A DNA stretch of 64,000 nt from Chloroflexota bacterium (GTDB lineage: Bacteria; Chloroflexota; Anaerolineae; Anaerolineales; Villigracilaceae): positions 62,001 through 126,000 of the forward strand of contig JACRBN010000003.1 in the NCBI GenBank assembly GCA_016213105.1, given 5' to 3'. The position numbers and the translations under genes were made by a program. Shown here in pieces: positions 1 to 9,500 of this stretch (within the stretch, counting starts at the first letter, position 1; each line of letters begins with the position of its first letter). A model generated the notes under the pieces. The model was not told the origin of the DNA. It searched no databases and saw nothing but the letters and a program-made list of their open reading frames with translations.

Positions 1-3000
1 TGCCGTTGGGCAGAGCGGGATACAGCTCATTGTAGGTGATCTGGTTGCCGGCGTTGGTGTCGATCATGCAGGTGGTGTAGTGCGAGTACCCACCCCAATC
101 GGGGTAATACTTGTAGTAGTAGTAGTTGCGATAGGCGCGCTCGAGAACCGCCTTGAGCTGTGGGCCGTTCATGCTGATGACCACCAGCGAGTTCTCGTAG
201 GGCATCGCGGCGAACATGTCGGTGATCGTCAGGTTGTAGGGCGTGGCCGGGGTGGCGGTGGTGGCGATCAGCTTGTTGGTCATGGCGCCGGAGAGATGGA
301 AGTCCACGTCGATGCCGTGGGATTCCAGTTCGTACACCGAGGCGTCGGCTTGCAGGTTCGCGCCGTTGGTCTCTTCGGTGAAGGCGTTCATGGTGTCGAT
401 GGGAGCGGTCGTCGCGCCGATCGGGGTGGCATTGTAGGCAGCCAGCAGGACCGAGTACGGGTCGACGATGGCGTTGATGGCCGCATCCTCAGCGGTGGAA
501 CTGCTGACGGAGATATAGCGGCCGGTCTGGCTGACGACTTCGTAGTTGTTCAGGGCCAGGGGGGCGTCCGCACGCAAACCCATGACCACCTCGCCCAGGG
601 TGTTGTTGTAGCGGTAGGCGTGGTTGATCACGACCGGGTTTCCATCCGCGTCGGCCACGATGGTCGGCAGGTACTTGTAGGCGCCGAAGCCGCTGGCCGG
701 GTTGGTATGGCTGTGACCACCGATGACTGCGTCGATATTGGTGGTGGAGGCGGCCAGGTTGGTGTCGACCTTGTCATCCACTTCGACGGAATTGGGGTTC
801 TCGGTGAAGCCGATGTGGGTCAGGGCAATCACAACATCGTTGGTGGGGGCAAGAGCGGCGGCGTACGTCTGAGCCGTGCCAATTGGGTCTGTGAAGGTCA
901 GGCCGGGGATATTGCTGGGCAGTTCGTAGTTCGGGATGCGGTGGTTGCCGATGCCGAGGATGGCGACCTGGATGTCACCGCCCACAGTCTTCTGAACGTA
1001 GGGCAGAACGCCGGCACCCGCCAGTCCGTATTCGCCGGTGTCGGAGATGTTGGCCTGCAGGAGCGGGAAGGTGGCCTGGCCCAGGACGCTGGTGAAGACG
1101 TCGCTGCCGAAGTTGAACTCATGGTTGCCCAACACCATGGCATCGTAATCCATGGCATTGAAGGCCTTGATGAGCGGGTTGATGTGCAGGGCGGGATCGA
1201 CAATCGGGGTACCGTTCGAGGTGAAGCCGGTCGGCGCGGTCTTGAAGTAGTACATCATCGCGTCGCCCTGGATGTTGTCGCCCGAACTGAGCAGCAGGGT
1301 GCGGTCGGGGTTGTGCAGGCGTTCCTGTTTGATCAGGGTGGCCAGCTGGGTGTAGCCCACGTAAGTACCCTTGTCCAGGTTGCCGTGCGAGTCGTTGTGG
1401 TGCAGGATGGTCAACGGGACGATTTCGTTGCCGCCTTCGAAGATATCATCGCCGTCGCCGTTGCGGGTAACGCGTCCGTCGAGCAGACCGTCATCGTTGG
1501 GGCCACGGTAGGGGTGGTCGACATTATAGTTGGCTTCCACGTAGGCGTTGACGGCGTCGAGCATGTCGCCCCAGTACGTGATGTTGGTCATGTACTTGAA
1601 GGGTACGTAGCCGTCCTGTCCTGCCGGGGCCAGGAATTCATTGGTGCCGACACGGTAGGTCTTGGTCAGGTCCAGGGGAACCCAGGTGGAAGTATCCTTG
1701 TCGAAGACTTCCACATCGTACGCGCCCCAGCCGTAGGGCTGCGGGCCCGGCAGGGCATCCGAATAGCGGAAGAACGAGTAGCGGATGCCGGAGGGCTGGA
1801 TGGCGCCCTTGAACAGGGTGGCGGACTGGTGCAGCAGTTCAAGGATCTGCGCGCCGGTCATGTCGCCGACGATGGTCTGGTTGCCGAAGGGCAGAATCTG
1901 GAACATCTGGCCGTAGTTCAACACCATGGCGGGATGCGCCCAAATGCCAGCATTGCAGTCTGCCGCGGTGCTGCTCCAGATGTAGGTGCCGGGAGCAAGC
2001 GGGTCTTCCTTTTCGCACCAGTCGATGCGAATACCGCCCGCATTATTGAAGAACATGTCGACGTCGTTGGTCTCGTCGAGGTCGCCATTCAATTGGCCGT
2101 AGATGGCATCATCGATGAAGTCGCCCATCATGCTGTCGCCGTTGTAATTGCGCAGCAGGTCGGTCTGGACGTAGCCGATGGGGTCGTTGATGAGGTTCTG
2201 GTAATCGGGATCTGCGACATAGGCGTCGATCATGGCATCGACGGTGGGATCCTGGGGATCGCCGGTGCCGACGGTAATGCGCGTCCAGTTGATGCTCACC
2301 GCGCCAGCGGTGGTGACGGTGATGTCAGCGCGGCCCAGTTTGCGTCCGTTGTAGTGGGCCTGGACAACCTTGGTGGTGCCGACGGTCGTGGCCGCGGCCA
2401 GGTCAGTGTGGCTGTGGCCGCCGATGATCAGGTCGACGGGCTTGCCGGCGGTGTTGAGCTTGGCCGCCAGGGTCTGGTCGCCATACACGTTCAGGCCGTA
2501 GCCGTAGCCGCCATCGGTGTAGCCGAGGTGGCTGAGGACGACGATCACGTCCGCGCCGGCGGTTTTCATTTCATCGTAGTAGTGCAGGACCGACTCGGCC
2601 GCATCCCTGAAGCACAAACCAGCGGTGGCGGAAGCCACGGTGATGGTGGGTGTTTCCTGGGTGGTCACAGCGATCACGGCCACTTTGACGCTGACGGGAG
2701 CGCCAACTGTGAAGATTTGATAGGGAGCATCGGCAAAGTCGGGCGGAGTCCATCCCGAGTTGGCGCAGTCCACCCCATCCATCTTGGTGATGTTGGCGGT
2801 CAGGTAGGGATAGAGGGCTTCGCCGGTGCGGGCGGTCAGCACATCCTGGCCCCAGTCGAACTCGTGGTTGCCGAAGGTGGCCGCATCGTAACTCATCGTG
2901 TTGTAGACATCGATGACGGGCACGCCCTGCTGGATGTTGGAGAGCAGGCTGCCCTGCATTTCATCGCCGGCATCCAGAAGAAGCACGTTGGCATCGCCCT

Positions 3001-3229
3001 GGGCGGTGCGGATCGTGTTCACATAGTTGGCCAAACGAGCCAAGCCTGGGTTGCTGCCCGAGGGCTCCAACTGGCCGTGGAAGTCGTTATGGTGAAGGAT
3101 GGTGAAGGTTACGTCAGCTGACGGCGCGTAGGTGCTTTTTGCAGCCGCAACGTTTGAGGAGAACAGGGAGAGTAGGATGGCGAGCGTGAGCATGACAGTC
3201 AACGCGCGCTGGGTTTTGTTTTTGTTCAT
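1..3229 (-). CDS. Secreted double-domain 5'-nucleotidase / metallophosphoesterase (YfkN-like), 3' end outside window
   Basis: The frame is open from the ATG at 3229 to the window edge (at least 1076 residues). It starts with a signal peptide (MNKNKTQRAL, then a hydrophobic stretch ending near SSNVAAA), so the protein is exported. Two complete calcineurin-like phosphoesterase modules follow. The first carries HHNDFHG, GDEMQG, GNHEFDW and GGHSHTD; the second carries HHNDSHG, GDNIQGD, GNHEFNFG and GGHSHTN. Each is followed by a 5'-nucleotidase C-terminal region. This is the two-headed layout of YfkN-type nucleotide phosphoesterases, which recover phosphate and nucleosides outside the cell. A GGAGG lies upstream of the ATG. 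Substrates cannot be told from sequence. Confidence 0.88.
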   Translation of the reverse strand, partial: MNKNKTQRALTVMLTLAILLSLFSSNVAAAKSTYAPSADVTFTILHHNDFHGQLEPSGSNPGLARLANYVNTIRTAQGDANVLLLDAGDEMQGSLLSNIQQGVPVIDVYNTMSYDAATFGNHEFDWGQDVLTARTGEALYPYLTANITKMDGVDCANSGWTPPDFADAPYQIFTVGAPVSVKVAVIAVTTQETPTITVASATAGLCFRDAAESVLHYYDEMKTAGADVIVVLSHLGYTDGGYGYGLNVYGDQTLAAKLNTAGKPVDLIIGGHSHTDLAAATTVGTTKVVQAHYNGRKLGRADITVTTAGAVSINWTRITVGTGDPQDPTVDAMIDAYVADPDYQNLINDPIGYVQTDLLRNYNGDSMMGDFIDDAIYGQLNGDLDETNDVDMFFNNAGGIRIDWCEKEDPLAPGTYIWSSTAADCNAGIWAHPAMVLNYGQMFQILPFGNQTIVGDMTGAQILELLHQSATLFKGAIQPSGIRYSFFRYSDALPGPQPYGWGAYDVEVFDKDTSTWVPLDLTKTYRVGTNEFLAPAGQDGYVPFKYMTNITYWGDMLDAVNAYVEANYNVDHPYRGPNDDGLLDGRVTRNGDGDDIFEGGNEIVPLTILHHNDSHGNLDKGTYVGYTQLATLIKQERLHNPDRTLLLSSGDNIQGDAMMYYFKTAPTGFTSNGTPIVDPALHINPLIKAFNAMDYDAMVLGNHEFNFGSDVFTSVLGQATFPLLQANISDTGEYGLAGAGVLPYVQKTVGGDIQVAILGIGNHRIPNYELPSNIPGLTFTDPIGTAQTYAAALAPTNDVVIALTHIGFTENPNSVEVDDKVDTNLAASTTNIDAVIGGHSHTNPASGFGAYKYLPTIVADADGNPVVINHAYRYNNTLGEVVMGLRADAPLALNNYEVVSQTGRYISVSSSTAEDAAINAIVDPYSVLLAAYNATPIGATTAPIDTMNAFTEETNGANLQADASVYELESHGIDVDFHLSGAMTNKLIATTATPATPYNLTITDMFAAMPYENSLVVISMNGPQLKAVLERAYRNYYYYKYYPDWGGYSHYTTCMIDTNAGNQITYNELYPALPNG

Positions 3230-3742
3230 GGGGAGACCCCTCCGGTCCTTTCTAAATGTGTTTGGGAGTATTCTTCGAACGATCTTGTTCGAAATTCTGT
3301 ATTTCCATTTGCTCGATCCAGATAACCGACTGCTCCTTTCCGGGACATGCAGGTGTCCCATGTAAGAATAAATATGGGAGGGCATCCCACATTTTTGGAA
3401 CTTTCAGATGGTATTTATTAATAATCGTTAATATTATGATGCGGATAGGTGGTCAAGGGTATGTATAGAGTGTCATGTTTTTTTTGTTGAATGTCATCAT
3501 TCGGGCTTGTGGACGGCCTTTCTTTCGAAAAAACGCCCGGAGTTGGAGTTTTCAAATTAGACCAAGGTTCACCGATTTGAAATCCAAGCCTGATCTTTAT
3601 TTAATTTTCGAAATCCACTTCCATTTTCGTTCTGTTTTGGCTGTTGCAAATCCACGTTTTTGTGAACTCATTCAACAGTATCTATCCTATCTCAGGAAAT
3701 GAGTGAATGGGTTATGCGCGGGTTATGTTTTCGTTAATTTTC
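3230..3742. other. AT-rich divergent intergenic region
   Basis: About 500 bases between the divergent nucleotidase and hppA genes, clearly richer in A+T than the flanking genes. No convincing gene is seen; the short open frames lack ribosome sites and family resemblance. It contains a perfect inverted repeat TTCGAAC-6 nt-GTTCGAA at 3274-3293, upstream of the nucleotidase start, which could be an operator. Confidence 0.6.
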
Positions 3743-3771
3743 TTGACACAATGGTTTCACGCTTGTACAAT
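3743..3771 (+). promoter_or_regulatory. Sigma-70-type promoter of hppA
   Basis: TTGACA at 3743-3748 and TACAAT at 3766-3771 are separated by exactly 17 bases. The -35 box matches the consensus fully and the -10 box at five of six positions. It lies about 60 bases before the hppA start codon. Confidence 0.75.
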
Positions 3772-3833
3772 CTATTGGCAATTCAATAGGCGCCTCGTCG
3801 CCTATCATTTTGTTTCGGGAGGACACCCCGCTT

Positions 3834-6203
3834 ATGTACACAATGGAAGGACTTACCGCCCTGGAGGCGGCTGCGATCTGGGCAGTGTTTGGCGTCGCCA
3901 TCCTTGGCCTGGCTTATGCGCTCTTTTTGCGCAGTCAGATCATGCGCGAAGACAAAGGCACGCCCAAAATGCAGGAAGTTTGGAACGCGATCCGTGAAGG
4001 CGCGGATGCTTATCTGCGCAGTCAGTTGCGCTCCATTTTCCCGCTGATCGGCATTTTGACCGTGGCACTCTTCTTTTCTGTCTATATCATCCCACCCAGC
4101 CAGGAAGCCTTGTCACGCTTTGCCAACAATACCCCGCAGGAAGTGCAACTAATCATCGGTATTGCGCGTGCGCTGGCCTTCATCATGGGGTCAGGCTTCT
4201 CGCTGACCGTCGGCCAGATCGGTATGCGCATGGCCGTGCAGGCAAACGTGCGCGTGGCTGCGGCTTCGCGCAAATCATTCGGCGACTCCCTGCGCATTGC
4301 CTATCGCGCGGGCACCATCACCGGTATGCTGACTGACGGCCTGGGCTTGCTCGGCGGCACCCTGATCTTCATCTACCTCGGCATTGCCGCGCCAGATGCC
4401 CTGCTGGGCTTCGGCTTTGGCGGCACCCTGCTGGCCCTGTTCATGCGCGTGGGCGGCGGTATCTTCACCAAGGCTGCGGATGTGGGCGCGGATTTGGTGG
4501 GCAAGGTGGAAGCGGGCATCCCCGAGGATGATCCGAGAAACCCGGCCGTGATCGCCGACCTGGTTGGCGACAATGTCGGCGATTGCGCTGGCATGGCGGC
4601 GGACATCTTCGAATCTTATGAGGTGACCATCGTCTCGGGCTTGATCCTCGGTCTGGCGTTATACCATGCCACCGGCCGCCTGGAGTGGATCATCTATCCG
4701 CTCATTGTGCGCGGTATCGGCGTGCTCTCCTCGATCATTGGAACCTATTTCGTCCGCGCCGGCAAGACTGGCAAAAGCAGCGATGCGATGTCAGCCATCT
4801 TTAGCGGCTTCCTGACTTCGGCCGTCATTTCCGCGGGGCTGTTCTTCGTCGCAGGCTTCTTCTACCTGCAAAACCTGGAACAGTACGGCGGTTGGTGGCG
4901 CGTCCCGATGGCTGTGGCTGTCGGCGTTTTGCTGGCCATTCTGATCGACCGCTTAACCGAATACTTCACGGGCACACACGCCTCCCCGGTCAACGACATC
5001 AAGAAGGCGGCCGATACGGGTCCCGCCACCCTGATCCTGCAAGGCATCTCGGTTGGTTTCGAGTCCTCGGTCTGGTCGGTGCTGGTGATTGCCCTTACGA
5101 TCATGGCCTCGATCCTGATCTTCGGCACCATTCCTGGCATCACAGGCGCGGAAAGTGTAAGCTTCATCCTTTACGGCGTTGCCATGACGGGCATCGGCAT
5201 GTTGACCCTGACCGGCAACAACGTGGCCATGGACTCCTTCGGCCCGATTGCGGATAACGCGAACGGCATCGGCGAAATGTCCTGGTCCGGCCAGGAAGAC
5301 AAGGAAACCAAGGCGGCCCAGCAGATCATGGCTGATCTGGATGCGGTGGGCAACACCACCAAGGCCATCACCAAGGGTGTGGCGATTGGGTCGGCAGTGA
5401 TCGCGGCGGTCTCGCTCTTTGGCTCCTTCCTGGTGGATGTGTCTCGCGCCCAGATCGGTCTCAACGAGTTGGCGGTCGCCGCAGGAAACGTGCTGCCCTT
5501 CCCGAAATTGATCGGCGAAGTGGGCATCCGTGTCGACCTGCCGAACGTTTTCGTGGGCATGTTGATCGGCGGCGCCCTGCCGTGGTTATTCTCGTCCTTC
5601 GCCATCCAGGCTGTGACGCGCGCGGCTTCCCTGATCGTGCTGGAAGTCCGCCGCCAGTTCAAACTGGGCGTGTTGGAGGGAAAGATTCCCCCGGATTACA
5701 AACAGGCGGTCAATATTTCGACGACTGCCGCGCAAAAGGAACTGGTCTCGCTGGCCCTGCTCGGCATTGTGACCCCCATCGTGGTTGGTCTGCTGCTGCA
5801 GGTTGAAGCTTTGGGCGGCTTTTTGGCGGGCATCATCATCTCCGGCCAATTGCTGGCGGTCTTCCTCAACAACTCCGGCGGCGCCTGGGATAATGCCAAG
5901 AAGTTGATCGAGGATGAACCGAAGAATCCCGCCGCGAATACGGGCAAGGGTTCCGAGCGCCACAAGGCCAGTGTGGTCGGTGACACGGTCGGCGATCCGT
6001 TCAAGGATACGGCCGGCCCCGCGCTCAACCCGATGATCAAGGTGGTCAACCTGGTGGCTGTCATCATCGCCCCGATCGTGGTGCAGTATGCCGGCGCGAC
6101 GGGCGCAACCCAGGTGGTCATCTGGGCGGTGGCCCTGGTTCTTGTGGGTGTGCTGGCCTGGGCGATCATCCGCTCGAAGGCGCCTGCACCTGCCATGAAG
6201 TAA
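3834..6203 (+). CDS. hppA: Membrane-bound proton-translocating pyrophosphatase, K+-independent type
   Basis: Hydrolyses cytoplasmic pyrophosphate and uses the energy to pump H+ across the membrane. The 789-residue protein has many membrane segments. It carries the family's substrate loop (DVGADLVGKVEAG followed by DNVGDCAGMAADIFESYE, from about residue 215) and the C-terminal DTVGDPFKDTAGPALN motif. The subfamily-deciding stretch near residue 505 reads GNTTKAITKG. Lys in that position is typical of K+-independent H+ pumps, where K+-dependent enzymes have Ala. GGGAGG at 3817-3822 supports the ATG at 3834; a TTG at 3810 would overlap that site and was rejected. Single-gene unit with its own promoter and terminator. 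Confidence 0.96.
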   Translation: MYTMEGLTALEAAAIWAVFGVAILGLAYALFLRSQIMREDKGTPKMQEVWNAIREGADAYLRSQLRSIFPLIGILTVALFFSVYIIPPSQEALSRFANNTPQEVQLIIGIARALAFIMGSGFSLTVGQIGMRMAVQANVRVAAASRKSFGDSLRIAYRAGTITGMLTDGLGLLGGTLIFIYLGIAAPDALLGFGFGGTLLALFMRVGGGIFTKAADVGADLVGKVEAGIPEDDPRNPAVIADLVGDNVGDCAGMAADIFESYEVTIVSGLILGLALYHATGRLEWIIYPLIVRGIGVLSSIIGTYFVRAGKTGKSSDAMSAIFSGFLTSAVISAGLFFVAGFFYLQNLEQYGGWWRVPMAVAVGVLLAILIDRLTEYFTGTHASPVNDIKKAADTGPATLILQGISVGFESSVWSVLVIALTIMASILIFGTIPGITGAESVSFILYGVAMTGIGMLTLTGNNVAMDSFGPIADNANGIGEMSWSGQEDKETKAAQQIMADLDAVGNTTKAITKGVAIGSAVIAAVSLFGSFLVDVSRAQIGLNELAVAAGNVLPFPKLIGEVGIRVDLPNVFVGMLIGGALPWLFSSFAIQAVTRAASLIVLEVRRQFKLGVLEGKIPPDYKQAVNISTTAAQKELVSLALLGIVTPIVVGLLLQVEALGGFLAGIIISGQLLAVFLNNSGGAWDNAKKLIEDEPKNPAANTGKGSERHKASVVGDTVGDPFKDTAGPALNPMIKVVNLVAVIIAPIVVQYAGATGATQVVIWAVALVLVGVLAWAIIRSKAPAPAMK

Positions 6204-6222
6204 AGATTGTTTCAAACACTAA

Positions 6223-6255
6223 ACTACTCCCGGTAATCGCCGGGAGTAGTTTTTT
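6223..6255 (+). terminator. Intrinsic terminator of hppA
   Basis: A perfect 11-bp stem (ACTACTCCCGG/CCGGGAGTAGT) with a 6-base loop is followed by a T run. It starts 20 bases after the hppA stop codon. Confidence 0.92.
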
Positions 6256-6510
6256 AATGATTCTCCTGTATCGAATGGGATGCCAGAGCTGAATTAAAAC
6301 AGCTGGATCATTGGGAATTATCATGATAACCCCTCGGGTGCATGGTTTTCCTGGAAACAGGGAAGAAGAGCAGATAATGACTTTCGATGAAATCCGCGCT
6401 ATCCGTGGCGCGGTTTTGTCCTCTGGCTGTCTTTCCCGGACGGATATGGAAAGGGGAGAATTTTAGATTTTGCCGCCCTTTGCGCTTTCCCACTTCAATA
6501 AGTTGCGCAT

Positions 6511-6545
6511 AAAAAGCGCTCCCGGGATCCCGGGAGCGCTTTTTT
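6511..6545 (-). terminator. Bidirectional terminator after the SLH protein gene
   Basis: A near-perfect palindrome flanked by A5 and T5, with GCGCTCCCGG and CCGGGAGCGC arms. It lies 12 bases beyond the stop codon of the minus-strand SLH gene. Either strand would give a G+C stem followed by a U run, so it may end transcription from both directions. Confidence 0.88.
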
Positions 6546-6556
6546 ACGCTGGATTT

Positions 6557-9500
6557 CTAAGGCAGATTGAAAGCGCTGACGATGAAGACTGCCATTTGTG
6601 CGCGGGTGACGCCCTGGGTGGGGCAGAATTTCCCACCACCGCAGCCGCCTGTGATACCTTCCTCGGCAAGCTGCTCGACCCAGCGCGCGGACCAACGACT
6701 GACAGGGACATCCGAGAAGACGCCGGTGGCCGGGGGCGGGGTGTAGGTACTACCGTGTTTCATGCGCAGGATGAAGACCGCCATCTCCTCGCGCGTCACA
6801 GATTTGTCCGGACAGTATTTCAACGGGCTTGTCGAACAGCCGCCGGTGACGCCCTGTGCGTATAAGGCCTCAATCCATTTGGCCGCCCAGTGGCTGGCGG
6901 GGACGTCACTGAAGACGGTGCCCGTGGCGTTGGGGGGAGTGTAGGCTGCCCCGTTCTTCGCCTTGAGCAAGAAGACTGCCAGTTGGGCACGGGTAATCAC
7001 GGTGTCGGGGCAGTATTTCAGCGGATTCGTCGAACAGCCGCCCGTCACGCCGTTGAGGTACAGGTTCTCTATATAGTTGACAGCCCAATGGGTGAACGGA
7101 ACATCGGCAAAGATGGGTGTTGGGTTGCCATTGTCGTCAAGGATGATGGTCGCGCCGACGAAGGGCCCGAGGCGCCCTTCGATGTCCATGATGGCCACCC
7201 GCCAATAATACGTGGCCCCGGGGGAATAGGATGTGGTTGGCGTCCAGCGGGTATTATCGGTCGTGAACGACTCGTACGCGGGACTGAAGTTCGAGTTCTG
7301 CGAAGACTCGAACTTGTACCTGGCCGCGCCCGGCACTGCCGTCCATACGAACGTGGGCGTGGAGGTGAGAGTTACTCCCGAGGCCGGGCTGAGCAGCGTG
7401 GAGATGGGGTATTGCTTGGTGAAGGTTGTCGAGGCGCTGTACTGACCCAGGATGCCGCTGCCATCGAACATGGCCACGCGCCAGTAATACTGGCCGTCAT
7501 CGTATCCGCGGGTCGGCGTCCAGCAGCTTTGCTCCGTGTCGATGTTGTCGTAGATGTTCGAGAAGGTGGGTTCCGTGCTGACCTGGACACGATACCTCCA
7601 CGCGGCCAGCACCGGGTCCCCAGCGAGTGAATTTGCGATCAATGGAGTCCAGCACAGGGTCGGGGCGTGTCCCACGACGCCAGATGGGGTGTGGGTCAGG
7701 CCGCTAGGTATGGGCAGGGTCAGGGTAAAGCTTTGGGCGTCTGTCCAATTGTTGATTACGTCTCCGAAACGACGGACGCGCACCCGCCAATGATAGGTGG
7801 CATTCGACAGTGTGTTGGCGTCTGTGTAGGAGTTCTGGCGGGTGTTGATGTTGATCTGGGGCGAACCGAAGTTCGGGTCGTCGTCGACCTGCAAGTCATA
7901 GGATTCGGCGCCTTCGACCATATTCCAACTGAAGGTGGGGGTGGCGAAGGTCACCGAGGTCGCCAGGTTCTGTGGTCTGAAGCCCTTGCGTTCGAAACGC
8001 CAGCCCTGACTCCAGGCGCCGAGATAGAGATCGCCTCCCACCCGGTAACGGGGCTGAATTCGCCAGAAATAGGTGTTATCGCCGGAAAAGTCATCCTCCC
8101 AGGCATGGGTTGTTTGTGCAAAGTAGGCGGTATCGGATGTTAAGAAGAACTCCGCTTGCTTGGAGGTAAAGGCCGGGTCCAGATGGGCCTGCATGATCGC
8201 TCCCGACCAGGGAGCGAGAACGGGCCAATCCCAAAAGAATGGCTGGACGGACGGGTAGGTGGAAGGATCCACTCCGGCGTCATTGGGCGGCATCGAAAGA
8301 TTCATACGCTCGGTTACGTTGGAAAAGCGGCTGATCGGTCCGCTGCCTGGAACATTCGAATTGGCGGGAACGGAATCCTGCGGTTGGCCGCTGCTGGCTG
8401 GCAGGCTGAATAAGGCTGCCGTATAACTGCCGGTGGTATCCTGATAGCCAATGGCGGTATTGGGGATCTGGATTTCGACATAGGTGCTGGTTTGATAGAC
8501 TTGTCCACCGATGCTGTCGAGAATGTTGACCGTGTCCCATTCTGCGCCATTCCAATGATAGACGAAGACGTTTTCGGCGGAAAAGCTGCCCGAGACCCGC
8601 ATAAGGTAAACGATGTATTCGGGCCGGTAACCTGGAATGGTGGACAGGGTGTAGCCGCGGGCATCGCTGGGCGCACCGGAAGAATCCACGTGGTCAGTAT
8701 CCAGGTAGAGGGCATACGTGACATTCAGGGCGGGAGCGCTGGGGACCTGGAATCCGAAGTGCCAATAGCCGCTCGACTGGGCAACCTGCAGGTTGGTCAG
8801 ATCGTAACTGGCCGTGGCAACATCGCTGGCCGGGTCGGAGCCGATCTGCAGCCGATTGGCGGTATTGCCGATGGTGCGGGTAAATTGCCATTGGCTTTGG
8901 GCGGCGATCTGGAAGCGGCGGGTTTCACTCCACGCGCCGCTCGGGGATTGACGGACGCGCCAGTAGTAAATCCCAAAATTCACGTCGCCGAGGTTGCGCT
9001 GCGCCAGGCTTTGCGTGGGGATATAAGCCGGATTGGAAACGGTGGCGGTATCCACGGTGGCGCTGAAATCCTCGTTCTGGCTGATCTGCACGTCGTAGGC
9101 TGTGGCGCCGGTGATCGGGAACCATTCCAGCAGGGGGGTGGTCTCGGCGAATTCAAAGCCGCTCGTGGGGCGGATCAGGCTGGGGGCGGAGCCGGCTGTG
9201 GAGGCGGGCAGGCCCAGCGCGGGATCGAAGCGGGTCTTCCACACCTGGCTCCACTGCCCGACCAGGCTGCCGCCAATCAACGGGCGGACGCGCCAGTAAT
9301 AATTCGTGTTCGTCAACGGTGTGAAGGGATTGCTGGTCGTCGGTGCAGCCACGAGATTTTCCGTGTCCACGGTCCAATTTATCGACATGAAGGTTGCATC
9401 CGTGGAGACCTGCACGCGGTACGCCTGGGCGTAGACCTGGCCCTGGTTGGCATCACCGGAAGGCACGTAGACACGATTCCAGATGAAAATGGGCAGGGGC

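Noticed and set aside
80-3121. A 1013-codon open frame on the plus strand
   Set aside because: It lies antisense to the nucleotidase gene, whose signal peptide and repeated metal motifs are unmistakable. The plus-strand translation is Gly/Val-rich low-quality sequence caused by the third-base bias of the real gene.
3274-3293. TTCGAAC-6-GTTCGAA as an SOS (LexA) box
   Set aside because: The spacing between GAAC and GTTC is six, not the four bases of the known Gram-positive box, and the adjacent gene is not a repair gene. Left as an unassigned possible operator.
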